Below are positions 42,547-52,935 of a DNA stretch of 64,000 nt, piece after piece (within the stretch, counting starts at the first letter, position 1; every line of letters starts with the position of its first letter). Under the pieces are notes generated by a model, which was not told where the DNA came from, did not search any database, and worked only from the letters and a program-made list of their open reading frames with translations. The position numbers and the translations under genes were made by a program. Source of the DNA: Pseudarthrobacter sp. C4D7 (lineage in GTDB: Bacteria > Actinomycetota > Actinomycetes > Actinomycetales > Micrococcaceae); assembly GCF_013359725.1 (NCBI RefSeq), contig NZ_JABFMW010000006.1, positions 1-64,000 of the forward strand, written 5' to 3'.

Positions 42547-43885
42547 GGTGCACCGGAGAGTGCCCCGCGCTGCGGGACATGAGGTCAGGGCCACGCACGA
42601 CTTCCGCGGCATGCGGACGGTGGAGCACTACTTCACCGTTCCGCTGGACCATTCGGCGCCGACTGGCGGGTCAGCGGAAACGATCACGGTTTTCGCCCGC
42701 GAGTACGTCTCTGCGGCGCACAGCGAAGAGGCTGCCGCCCACCTTCCGTGGCTCCTCTTCCTGCAGGGCGGCCCGGGCGGCCGCGGCAACCGGTGGGGCT
42801 CCCTGGGCGGCTGGAGCAAGGCTGCTGCGCAGGAGTTCCGCATCCTGATGCTGGATCAGCGCGGCACCGGCCTCTCGACGCCGGTGGACCGCAGGACATT
42901 GCCCCTCCGCGGATCGGCTGCGGACCAGGCAGCTTACCTGGAGCACTTCCGGGCCGATTCGATCGTGGCCGATGCCGAGCTGATCCGCCGGGCCCTGGGT
43001 TCTCCTCCCTGGACCATCTACGGCCAAAGCTATGGCGGTTTCTGCGCCCTGACGTACCTGTCCTTCGCCCCGGAAGGGCTGCGCGAAGCCCTGATCACGG
43101 GCGGCCTGGCCCCCCTCACCGGCAGCGCGGACGACGTCTACAGGGCCACCTACCAACGCGTGGCGGCACGGAACGAAGAATACTTTGGCTGGTATCCGGA
43201 AGACCGGGAGATGGTGGAACGGATCGCCGGCCACCTGCGCCGCACCCCGGAGTTCCTGCCCGATGGCAGCCCGCTCACCGTGGGCCGGTTCCAGATGGCA
43301 GGCGCCTTCCTGGGCGGCAACACCCGGGTGGACAGCCTGCACCACCTGCTGGAAGACGCCTTCACGGACACCGCCGGGGGCGCCGGGCTCTCGGACCCCT
43401 TCCTCGAACAGCTTCACAGTGTGGTCTCCCGCCGGTCCAACCCGCTGTACGCCCTGATGCATGAATCCATCTACGGCCAGGAGCAGGCCACCAACTGGTC
43501 AGCCTGGCGGATGCTCGGCGAAAACCCGTGGTTCAGGCCCGACGCCGAACCCCTGCTGCTCACCGGCGAAATGGTGTACCCGTGGTACTTCGAGCAGGAC
43601 CCGGCCCTCCAGCCGCTGCAGGAAGTGGCCGGCCTGCTGGCTGCCAAGCAGGACTGGACGCCGCTCTACGATCCCGAGATGCTGGCCGCAAACACAGTTC
43701 CCGTGGCAGCGGCGGTCTATTCGGACGACATCTACGTTGACCGGGAGCTGTCACTGAAGACGGCGGCAGCCGTCCAGGGGCTGCAGGTCTGGGAGACAGC
43801 GGACTTCCATCACGACGGAATCGCCGACGACGGCGAGAGGATCTTCGCCCGGCTGCTGGGCATGGCCCGCTCAGGCGGCCGCTGA
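42539..43885 (+). CDS. Alpha/beta hydrolase, proline iminopeptidase family
   Basis: Serine peptidase-like hydrolase of 448 residues (S33 family). The oxyanion loop GGPGGRGNRWG, nucleophile elbow GQSYGG and a C-terminal H-D region (DDIYVDRELS; DFHHDGIADDGE) form a plausible catalytic triad. Would remove N-terminal proline or similar residues from peptides. Start is GTG overlapping the GNAT gene by 8 nt, suggesting an operon. The 3' end overlaps the convergent MFS gene by 15 nt. Confidence 0.88.
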   Translation: MAEVHRRVPRAAGHEVRATHDFRGMRTVEHYFTVPLDHSAPTGGSAETITVFAREYVSAAHSEEAAAHLPWLLFLQGGPGGRGNRWGSLGGWSKAAAQEFRILMLDQRGTGLSTPVDRRTLPLRGSAADQAAYLEHFRADSIVADAELIRRALGSPPWTIYGQSYGGFCALTYLSFAPEGLREALITGGLAPLTGSADDVYRATYQRVAARNEEYFGWYPEDREMVERIAGHLRRTPEFLPDGSPLTVGRFQMAGAFLGGNTRVDSLHHLLEDAFTDTAGGAGLSDPFLEQLHSVVSRRSNPLYALMHESIYGQEQATNWSAWRMLGENPWFRPDAEPLLLTGEMVYPWYFEQDPALQPLQEVAGLLAAKQDWTPLYDPEMLAANTVPVAAAVYSDDIYVDRELSLKTAAAVQGLQVWETADFHHDGIADDGERIFARLLGMARSGGR

Positions 43886-45208
43886 GCGCCGGCGTGAGGC
43901 GCGGGTAACGACGGCTGCAGCCAGGACGGCCGCCCCCACCGTGCCGCCCGCCAGGTTCAGGCCAAGGTAGCCGGTAAAGCCCAGGACCAGCCCGGAAACG
44001 GCACCGCCTGCAGCGCCCGCGGCTCCCATCAGCATGTCCGAAACGCCCTGGACGGCCACCCGGGCGTCCTGGTCCACGCTCTCGGCCAGCAGGGTGGACC
44101 CGGAAATAGTGGCAGCGGACCACCCGAGGCCAAGGAAGACGAGTCCCGCCGCCACGGCGCCGGTGGAGGACTGGCCGAAGCCGGCCACGGCTGCCGCGGC
44201 AATCAGCAGCACGAACCCGAGAATGACGGTCTCGATCCTGCCTGCCCTGTCGGTCAGCCAGCCCATCACCGGGGACAGCGCGAACATGCCCGCGATGTGC
44301 AGCGAAATGGTGAACCCGATGATCACCAGGACATCACCCTGCGCGATATGGCCCCCATGCTGGCCCGGGCCTTCCACCAGGTGTTGCAGGTGCAGCGGGG
44401 TCATGGACATGATCCCCACCATGACCGCGTGCGCTGCGACGACGGCGGTGACCGCCAGCAGCGCCGTCCGGGAGCCCCGGATGGCCCGCAGCCCGCGGCC
44501 CAGCGACCCCCGGGTGGCGGGCGCCGCCGGCGCTGTCCGGGGACCTGGTTCCGGTGCGGCGCTGGTGGCCGCAGCCAGGCGCCGCGCCAGCAGCAGCGGG
44601 TCCGGGCGAAGACCGGCAAAGAGAAGCACGGCGGCGATAAAGAGGCCTGCCCCGGAGATGACGAACGGGCCGGCGATGGGCGGAAGGCCCAGCGCCGTTC
44701 CCACTGCCGTTCCGGGCTGGATCAGGTTGGGCCCGGCCACGGCACCGACCGTGACGGCCCAGACCACGGTGGACAGTGCCCTTCCGCGGTGTTCGGGCGA
44801 GGCAAGGTCCACCGCGGCAAACCGTGCCTGCAGGCTCGCTGCCGTACCAACGCCGATGCCGGCGGAGCCCAGGATTAGCAGGATGAAAAGGCCGGTGGCA
44901 ACTGCGCCCACCATGAGGACCGCGCCTGCCAGGGCTGCCGACAGGCCGGCAACCTGGCCGGCCCTCCGGCCCCGCCGTTCGGCCAGCGATGCCAGCGGAA
45001 GTGCAGCAGCCGCGGCGCCAAGGGTCATCATCGTGGACACGGAGCCTGCCCAGGCACTGGAACCGGAAAGCTCCACGGCCAGGATGGAACCGATGGACAC
45101 CGTTGATCCTGTTCCGAGTCCACCAAATACCTGGGCCACGCTCAGGAGCAATACGGTACGCCGCTGCACCTGGCGGGCACCCTGATCCATGACAAGTGGG
45201 CGGGCCAT
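43871..45208 (-). CDS. MFS transporter
   Basis: Major facilitator of about 445 residues with 12 hydrophobic spans and two six-span halves joined by a basic/Ala-Pro loop (LLARRLAAATSAAPEPGPR). Cytoplasmic loop motif ASLAERRGRRAGQV after span 2 and GWLTDRAGRIETV after span 8 fit the MFS A-motif. Likely an exporter; substrate unknown. The start is uncertain: GTG 45235, ATG 45208 or ATG 45190 are possible, none with a strong ribosome-binding site. Confidence 0.85.
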   Translation of the reverse strand: MARPLVMDQGARQVQRRTVLLLSVAQVFGGLGTGSTVSIGSILAVELSGSSAWAGSVSTMMTLGAAAAALPLASLAERRGRRAGQVAGLSAALAGAVLMVGAVATGLFILLILGSAGIGVGTAASLQARFAAVDLASPEHRGRALSTVVWAVTVGAVAGPNLIQPGTAVGTALGLPPIAGPFVISGAGLFIAAVLLFAGLRPDPLLLARRLAAATSAAPEPGPRTAPAAPATRGSLGRGLRAIRGSRTALLAVTAVVAAHAVMVGIMSMTPLHLQHLVEGPGQHGGHIAQGDVLVIIGFTISLHIAGMFALSPVMGWLTDRAGRIETVILGFVLLIAAAAVAGFGQSSTGAVAAGLVFLGLGWSAATISGSTLLAESVDQDARVAVQGVSDMLMGAAGAAGGAVSGLVLGFTGYLGLNLAGGTVGAAVLAAAVVTRASRRRSAAA

Positions 45209-45278
45209 GCTCCGAGCATAGTCCTGCACCGGCACAGCCTGCAGGGGGCGGAAACCCGTCCGTGCAGCGGCGGCTTAA

Positions 45279-45318
45279 AGCATCAATCCCGGCCGCTCAG
45301 GCGGCCGGGATTGATGCT
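45279..45318 (-). terminator. Terminator of the TerC gene
   Basis: A perfect 18-bp stem with a TCAG loop, 34 nt downstream of the terC stop and before the MFS gene. Only TTAA follows on the minus strand, so termination strength rests on the stem. Confidence 0.75.
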
Positions 45319-45352
45319 GGCGATTGCCCGGCGGAAGTGCGCCGGCGTCCGC

Positions 45353-46381
45353 TTACTCTGCGTCGCTGTGGCTCTTCCTGGCGTCCTCTTCGAGGCGCGG
45401 ATCCACCGTGGCAGCCTGCGCCTTGGAGCTGAGCAGGCTGGCGACGACGGCGACAATGATGGTGCCGACAATGACGGCAAGCGACACGAAGGTGGGGATC
45501 TCGGGCGCCCATTCGATGTGCCGGCCACCGTTGATGAACGGCAGCTCGTTGACGTGCATGGCGTGAAGGACAAGCTTGACGCCGATGAACGCCAGGATGA
45601 AGGACAGGGCGTGCTTGAGGTAGATGAGCCGGTTCATCAGGCCACCCAGCAGGAAGTACAGCTGCCGCAGGCCCATCAGGGCAAACAGGTTGGCGGTAAA
45701 GACGATGAAGGGGCTCTGGGTCAGGCCGAAGATCGCGGGGATGGAGTCCACCGCGAACAGCAGGTCCGTGAGGCCGATGGTGATGAAGACGATCACCATG
45801 GGGGTGAAGACCTTCTTGCCGTTGACCACAGTGCGCAGCTTGCCGCCGTCGAACTTCTCCGACATCGGGACCACCTTGCGGATCCTCGCAATCAGCGGGT
45901 TCTCCCGGTCCTCTTCCTCCTCGCCCTCATCCTGCGCCTGCTTCCAGGCAGTCCACAGCAGGAACGCGCCGAAGATGTAGAACACCCAGCTGAACTGCTC
46001 AATGACGATCGCGCCCAGCAGGATGAAGATGCCGCGAAGGATAAGCGCGATGATGATGCCCACCATCAACACTTCCTGCTGGTATTTCCGCGGTACCGAG
46101 AACCGGGCCATGATGATGATGAAGACGAAGAGGTTGTCGATGCTGAGGCTGTACTCGGTCACCCAGCCCGCCACGAACTGGCTGCCGAATTCGGGCCCGG
46201 TGAAGGCGAACATGGCGCCGGCGAAGGCCAGGGCCAGGGTGACATAGAAGGCCACCCACAGACCGGCTTCCTTCATGGACGGCTCGTGCGGACGCCGCAC
46301 CACCAGGAGGAGATCGATCAGGAGAATCAGGCCGAGGACGGCGAACGAGCCGACCTCAAACCACACGGGCAAATCGAGCAC
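45353..46381 (-). CDS. TerC family integral membrane protein (probable Mn exporter)
   Basis: Nine hydrophobic spans in 342 residues with TerC/Alx acidic membrane motifs: EYSLSIDNLFVFIII and FAVDSIPAIFGLTQ. Members export manganese, sometimes loading secreted enzymes or giving metal or tellurite tolerance. I choose GTG 46381 with AAAGG upstream, because the frame's upstream 20 residues fall in the riboswitch leader. A C-terminal charged tail follows the last span. Mn2+ regulation is suggested by the leader RNA. Confidence 0.9.
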   Translation of the reverse strand: MLDLPVWFEVGSFAVLGLILLIDLLLVVRRPHEPSMKEAGLWVAFYVTLALAFAGAMFAFTGPEFGSQFVAGWVTEYSLSIDNLFVFIIIMARFSVPRKYQQEVLMVGIIIALILRGIFILLGAIVIEQFSWVFYIFGAFLLWTAWKQAQDEGEEEEDRENPLIARIRKVVPMSEKFDGGKLRTVVNGKKVFTPMVIVFITIGLTDLLFAVDSIPAIFGLTQSPFIVFTANLFALMGLRQLYFLLGGLMNRLIYLKHALSFILAFIGVKLVLHAMHVNELPFINGGRHIEWAPEIPTFVSLAVIVGTIIVAVVASLLSSKAQAATVDPRLEEDARKSHSDAE

Positions 46382-46400
46382 AGTGAAGCCTTTCGCAGGG

Positions 46401-46530
46401 TACACAAAAATGGTGTAAGTCTCTCCGGCCTGCCTGTGCACTTTGTGCTGATGCGGCGGCCCGCTACGCCCGGCGGGGCAGCTGTGCCCTGCGTGTTGAC
46501 GATCGTAGCGCTTTGGGATACTCCCCTACG
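46401..46530 (-). ncRNA. Probable yybP-ykoY manganese riboswitch before terC
   Basis: Read on the minus strand, the leader contains, in order, GGGGAGTA (46526-46519), TCGTCAACACGC (46502-46491), and GGCCGGAGAGACTT (46430-46417). These are conserved elements, in the expected order, of the yybP-ykoY Mn2+ aptamer that commonly precedes Alx/TerC/MntP genes. A TACAC/GTGTA hairpin (46401-46417) follows, just before the AAAGG of terC, and could act as the expression platform. A TATAGG at 46533-46538 is a candidate -10 giving a start just upstream of the aptamer. Assigned by eye, without a covariance model. Confidence 0.7.
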
Positions 46531-46616
46531 TGCCTATAACTGTACCCCACAGGTATCCGCAGCGACGGCGGCCCGTCCGGTCCAAGGCCGCCGGATAACG
46601 GTTTCCAAATACCCAT

Positions 46617-46645
46617 TGACCTCCGGACTGCGCGGTTGAAATAAT
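46617..46645 (+). promoter_or_regulatory. Promoter of the solute-binding lipoprotein gene
   Basis: TTGACC (46617-46622), a 17-nt spacer, then AATAAT (46640-46645): an unusually good housekeeping promoter for this sequence. Predicted start near 46652, inside the adjoining operator. Confidence 0.7.
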
Positions 46646-46655
46646 CTCCTGCAGT

Positions 46656-46671
46656 GAGAAAACGATTTCTC
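46656..46671 (+). promoter_or_regulatory. LacI-family operator
   Basis: GAGAAAACGATTTCTC, an imperfect palindrome (6 of 7 arm bases match) centred on CG, the pattern of LacI/GalR-type sites. It overlaps the predicted transcription start, so binding would repress. No LacI-type regulator gene lies in the window. Confidence 0.65.
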
Positions 46672-46712
46672 GCTTCAATCTGAAGGCCCATTCAGAAAGT
46701 CAAGGTTGGTCA

Positions 46713-48032
46713 ATGAAGACTCCTCTTCGCACCGGCAGGGTGGCCAAGGCCCTCGCCGCGGCTTCCGCAGTGGCCATGCTCGCCTCCGGCTGCTCGTCCC
46801 CCTCGTCCGGCGACAGCGGCGGCAACGTCACTGTCCGCTTCACCTGGTGGGGCAACGACCTGCGCAACAAGCAGACGCAGCAGGTCATCGATGCCTTCCA
46901 GGCGTCGCACCCCAATATCAGGATCCAGGCCGAACCCGGCGTGTGGAGCAGCTACTGGGACAAACTGGCCACCACGACGGCCGCCAACGACTCCCCCGAC
47001 GTCATCCAGATGGATCAGGCCTACATCGCCGAGTACGGCGGGCGCGGGGCCCTGCTGGACCTTTCGAAGCAGCAGAATATCGATACCGCCAAGATCGACC
47101 AGGATGCGCTCAAGTCCGGCCAGGTGGACGGCAAGCAGTACGGGCTGAGCACCGGCCAGAATGCCAAGGCCGTCATGATCAACACCAAAATGTTCCAGGA
47201 CTATGGGGTGCCCATCCCGGACGACAAGACCTGGACCTGGGAGGATTTCACCAAGACAGCAGCCCAGATCGCCGCAGCCGCAACCAAGGCCGGCCAGACC
47301 AACTACGGCAGTTCCTACTCACTGACTGACTCCGACCTCAACACGTGGGCCATGCAGCACGGCGAGTCGCTGTACTCGGCTGATGGTGGCCTCGGCTTCA
47401 AGGAGGACACAGCCACCTCCTTCTTCCAGAACATCCTGAACCTGCGCAACCAGGGAGCGGCCCCTCCGGCCAACATCGCCACCGAGGACATCAGCGCCCC
47501 GGTGGAGCAGACCCTGTTCGCCACCGGTAAGACCGCCATGTCCTGGTGGTGGACCAACCAGGTCAACGCCCTCCAGTCAGCCCTGAAGACCGAGGTGAAA
47601 ATCCTGCGGGCCCCCAGTTCCACCGGCAGCGCCAAGGACAACGGCATGTCGTACAAGCCGTCCATGTTCTGGTCCGTCTCCTCCCGCAGCAAGCACCCGA
47701 AGGAAGCCGCGGAGGTAGTCAATTACATGCTCAACAACCTGGATTCAGCCAAGACGATCCTGACCGAGCGTGGCTTCCCGACCAACTCGGACGTCCAGAC
47801 GGCCATCGACCCGCTGCTGACGCCGGCGGACAAAGCCGCCGCGGCATTCCTGAAGGACATCAGGCCGGACCTGAAGGGCGTCCCGCCCGTTCCTCCCACC
47901 GGTTCGTCCGGGGTCCAGGCGCTGATCCAGCGCTACAGCACTGATGTGCTGTTCGACCGCAAGTCACCTGCTGATGCTGCCAAGGGCCTGATGCAGGAAG
48001 CCAAGAGCATGATCGACTCAGCCAGGAAGTAG
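46713..48032 (+). CDS. Sugar ABC transporter substrate-binding lipoprotein
   Basis: 439-residue extracellular solute-binding protein, family 1. The N-terminus is a lipoprotein signal: basic start, hydrophobic stretch, lipobox LASGC with the lipidated Cys at 27. The mature part has family features (TVRFTWWGNDLRNKQTQQVI, then a SxWSSYWDKLATTTAANDSPDV-like segment), consistent with oligosaccharide uptake. No permease or ATPase genes adjoin; it is an orphan. Start ATG preceded by a weak AAGGTTGG site. Confidence 0.92.
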   Translation: MKTPLRTGRVAKALAAASAVAMLASGCSSPSSGDSGGNVTVRFTWWGNDLRNKQTQQVIDAFQASHPNIRIQAEPGVWSSYWDKLATTTAANDSPDVIQMDQAYIAEYGGRGALLDLSKQQNIDTAKIDQDALKSGQVDGKQYGLSTGQNAKAVMINTKMFQDYGVPIPDDKTWTWEDFTKTAAQIAAAATKAGQTNYGSSYSLTDSDLNTWAMQHGESLYSADGGLGFKEDTATSFFQNILNLRNQGAAPPANIATEDISAPVEQTLFATGKTAMSWWWTNQVNALQSALKTEVKILRAPSSTGSAKDNGMSYKPSMFWSVSSRSKHPKEAAEVVNYMLNNLDSAKTILTERGFPTNSDVQTAIDPLLTPADKAAAAFLKDIRPDLKGVPPVPPTGSSGVQALIQRYSTDVLFDRKSPADAAKGLMQEAKSMIDSARK

Positions 48033-48057
48033 CACCACAGAACCGTATCAGGACCAG

Positions 48058-48093
48058 GCGGCGGACACCTCCCGGCAGGGGGATGTCCGCCGC
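48058..48093 (+). terminator. Terminator of the solute-binding protein gene
   Basis: Stem GCGGCGGACA/TGTCCGCCGC with a 16-nt loop, followed by TTTCCTGTT, 26 nt after the stop codon. This ends transcription without a downstream permease gene, supporting a monocistronic unit. Confidence 0.8.
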
Positions 48094-48143
48094 TTTCCTG
48101 TTCCTGCCCCGGTCGGGGCCGTCACATCGGGAAGGGAGCGCCC

Positions 48144-50258
<2,115 letters not shown>

Positions 50259-50338
50259 GAATCTAATTTACAGCCGGGCACCGACACTGGACGGCCCCGT
50301 CCGTTACCGGCGAACATCCACCACGGCCCGGAACGGAT

Positions 50339-51553
50339 TCAGGACGCGTACGACGGCGGCTCCCACCCGTGTGCGTCCGCCCATGCGGCCATGAGGGGCC
50401 ACGCGACGTCCGTGAACCACGGCTCCTTCGCCTCCGCGTAGGAGCCGGTGGTCCCTGAGCCAGCGTGCCGGGCAGCGAGGCCGGCCTTGTGTGCCGCGTA
50501 CAGCCGGAGCGCGGAAGGGTCGTCCCGAAGCCAGTCCCGGAACATCAGGGCGTACCGCCAGCCGGCCGAACCGGCCACCCGGACATGGATGTTGACGGCC
50601 CTGCACGGGTCCGCATTGGCGTGGAACCGCTTCAGCCAGGCCGCCGGATCCGGGGCGTTGGGCTTTGGGGTATCGGCCTCCATATCCCGTATCGCGGGGA
50701 ATCCGGCGGCGGCCAGGAGGGGCGCCGCCTCCGCGGCAGTTTCGAGGTCCGGCACCGTCACCTGCAGGTCGATGACGTCCTTGGCCGGCAGGCCGGGAAC
50801 TGCCGTGGACCCGACGTGGTCCACGGCCAGGATGAGGCCGGGGGCGGCGGCAGCCAGCCTTGCCGCTATCCTGGCCGCCTGCTGCGCCCAATCCGCCCGG
50901 TGCTGTACCAGGACCGGTCCGCCAGGGCGTGGTGCGCGTTTCCCCGCTGCCAGGTTGCGGGCGAACGGCACCAGGCGGTCATCCCAGAGCCGGTCCACCT
51001 GGTCCAGGAGATCCGCCACCGTACCTGCGTTGTCGAGGACGGCGTCCGCAGCGGCCAGGCGTTCCGCACGCGTGGCCTGTGCATCCATCCGGGCCTGCGC
51101 TGCTTCCACAGTCATGCCACGGTGTTCAACCATGCGCTGCAAGCGGATATCGTCGGGCGCATCCACCACCACGACCAGGTGGAACGCGGCGCCCTGGCCG
51201 GTCTCCACCAGCAGGGGGATGTCCTGGACCACCACGTCGTCATCGGATGCTGCCGCCGTGATGGCGGCGGCACGGGCGCGCACCAGGGGGTGGACGATGG
51301 CGTTCAGCGCAGCGAGCCGCTCCGGGTGCCCGAACACCGCAGCGGCGAGGCGCACACGGTCAAGCCGGCCGCCGTCGTCGAGCATTCCGTCGCCAAACTC
51401 CGCCACGATGTGTTCCAGGCCGTCGGTGCCGGGCTCCACCACCTCCCTGGCCAGCGCATCCGCATCCACCAGCACGGCGCCGCGTTCCTTCAGCCGCGCG
51501 GCCACCACCGATTTCCCTGAGGCGATCCCGCCCGTCAACCCGATCTTCAGCAC
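50339..51553 (-). CDS. coaE: Dephospho-CoA kinase fused to GrpB-like (UPF0157) domain
   Basis: Last step of CoA synthesis. Residues 1 to about 200 are CoaE, with P-loop GLTGGIASGKS near the N-terminus and QDIPLLVETG. Residues from about 215 on form a GrpB domain, with HVGSTAVPGLPAKDVIDLQV and VHVRVAGSAGWRYALMFRDWL. The GrpB fold is nucleotidyltransferase-like. This two-domain CoaE is known in mycobacteria, where the extra domain has been linked to folding or regulation. It lies between uvrB and yigZ. Confidence 0.93.
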   Translation of the reverse strand: MLKIGLTGGIASGKSVVAARLKERGAVLVDADALAREVVEPGTDGLEHIVAEFGDGMLDDGGRLDRVRLAAAVFGHPERLAALNAIVHPLVRARAAAITAAASDDDVVVQDIPLLVETGQGAAFHLVVVVDAPDDIRLQRMVEHRGMTVEAAQARMDAQATRAERLAAADAVLDNAGTVADLLDQVDRLWDDRLVPFARNLAAGKRAPRPGGPVLVQHRADWAQQAARIAARLAAAAPGLILAVDHVGSTAVPGLPAKDVIDLQVTVPDLETAAEAAPLLAAAGFPAIRDMEADTPKPNAPDPAAWLKRFHANADPCRAVNIHVRVAGSAGWRYALMFRDWLRDDPSALRLYAAHKAGLAARHAGSGTTGSYAEAKEPWFTDVAWPLMAAWADAHGWEPPSYAS

Positions 51554-51630
51554 ACCCCCACCCTACTGAACCGGCCTGGCCTGCTGAACCAGCCGGAGCG
51601 GCACCACCTGGCGGCACTAGACTGGGCCGG

Positions 51631-52320
51631 ATGCAAGAGCAAGAAAGCCGGGCCACCTCCTACACCACGCTGGCAGCGGGCGGGGACTTCCGGCATGAAC
51701 TTGAGATCAAGCGCTCCAGGTTCATCACGGTACTCAGGAGGGCGGGCACCGAGGACGCGGCCCGCGACCTGGTGGCCGGCCTTCGCCGCGAGTTCCACGA
51801 TGCCCGCCACCACTGCTCAGCGTTTGTCATCGGGCCGGACCGGACCGTCCAGCGTTCCAGCGACGACGGCGAACCCGCCGGGACCGCCGGCATCCCCATG
51901 CTCGAAGCCCTGCTGAAAAGGGAAACCGCGCCGGGGGTGACCGACCTCAGCGACGTCAGCGCCGTCGTCGTCCGCTATTTCGGCGGCATCCTGCTCGGCG
52001 CGGGAGGCCTGGTCCGCGCATATTCGGAATCAGTCTCGGCGGCCCTTGACCTGGCACCCCTGTCCCGGCGCGCCAGGCGGCGGATCTGTTCCACGGCAGT
52101 ACCGCACGCCGCGGCGGGACGGCTGGAGAATGACCTGCGGTCCGCGGGTCTGGTGATGGCAGGCACCGAGTACCAGGACCGGCACACGGTGCTGCGGATT
52201 GCGGTGGCGGACAATGCGGAAACCATCGCCGCAGCGTCCGAACGCCTGTTGCAGCTGACAGCAGGATCCGCCGGGCTCACCCCTGATGGAACGGAATGGA
52301 TCGATGAGCCGCTCGCCTGA
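51631..52320 (+). CDS. YigZ/IMPACT family protein
   Basis: 229 residues. The IMPACT N-terminal domain is plain: EIKRSRFITVLRRAG, SDDGEPAGTAGIPMLE and VVRYFGGILLGAGGLVRAY. A C-terminal ferredoxin-like half follows. Family members bind nucleic acid or nucleotides and have been linked to translation control; the role here is unknown. Overlaps the following GNAT gene by 17 nt. Confidence 0.9.
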   Translation: MQEQESRATSYTTLAAGGDFRHELEIKRSRFITVLRRAGTEDAARDLVAGLRREFHDARHHCSAFVIGPDRTVQRSSDDGEPAGTAGIPMLEALLKRETAPGVTDLSDVSAVVVRYFGGILLGAGGLVRAYSESVSAALDLAPLSRRARRRICSTAVPHAAAGRLENDLRSAGLVMAGTEYQDRHTVLRIAVADNAETIAAASERLLQLTAGSAGLTPDGTEWIDEPLA

Positions 52321-52804
52321 GGTGACCCTGGCAGACGTGGATCAGGCCATGGCTGACCGGCTGCTCCAGCTGGCCAAGCGTGACGCCTCCCCCGATGAAG
52401 TGGCCCCACCGCTGGGCGGTCCCGGCTGGAACCTTGAGCGCACGGCATGGTTCTACGGCTACCACAGCGCTGCAGCCGCGGGGCTGGACGGGCCCGCGGC
52501 CGAAAAATCCTGGGCCGTGTTCAGGGGCCCCGAGATCGCCGGATCGGTCCGGCTCAAACGCACCCCCGGGACCGGGATCCCTTCTGCGGAGACGGGCATC
52601 TGGCTTGGCCGGAGCTTCCGCTCCCAAGGGATCGGCGGCGCCGCCCTGGACCTGGTCCTGGCGGAGGCACGGCGGGCAGGCCTGTTGCGCATCACGGCAC
52701 GTACGCTGGCCGGAAACCTGGGCGCCCAGCGGCTGCTCACCTCCGCCGGTGCGGCACTGACGCACGACGACGACGGGACGGTCCTCGCCGTCGTCGAGCT
52801 CTAG
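52304..52804 (+). CDS. GNAT acetyltransferase
   Basis: 166 residues from ATG 52304 (52286 is also possible). Motif A reads WLGRSFRSQGIGGAALDLVLAEARR with the acetyl-CoA loop, and motif B TLAGNLGAQRLLTSAGA. An N-terminal WFYGYHSAAAAG segment is not family-specific. Substrate unknown. Overlaps yigZ by 17 nt, so coupled. Confidence 0.8.
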   Translation: MSRSPEVTLADVDQAMADRLLQLAKRDASPDEVAPPLGGPGWNLERTAWFYGYHSAAAAGLDGPAAEKSWAVFRGPEIAGSVRLKRTPGTGIPSAETGIWLGRSFRSQGIGGAALDLVLAEARRAGLLRITARTLAGNLGAQRLLTSAGAALTHDDDGTVLAVVEL

Positions 52805-52871
52805 CCCCGTCAACAGGGAGGTCCGGCCACCAGGCGGGTCCCGTACGGCCTGGAGCCTGCCGGTTAAAGCA

Positions 52872-52903
52872 CAACGGGCCCCCGCTTGCGCGGAGGCCCG
52901 TTG
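52872..52903 (-). terminator. Terminator between rpsA and GNAT gene
   Basis: A 14-bp GC stem with one mismatch and TTGC loop, in the convergent gap; TGCTTTAA follows on the minus strand. It ends rpsA and may also stop the rightward GNAT transcript. Confidence 0.75.
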
Positions 52904-52935
52904 CGTCAGCCCGGGAAACCCGGGGCCGGGGGCAA

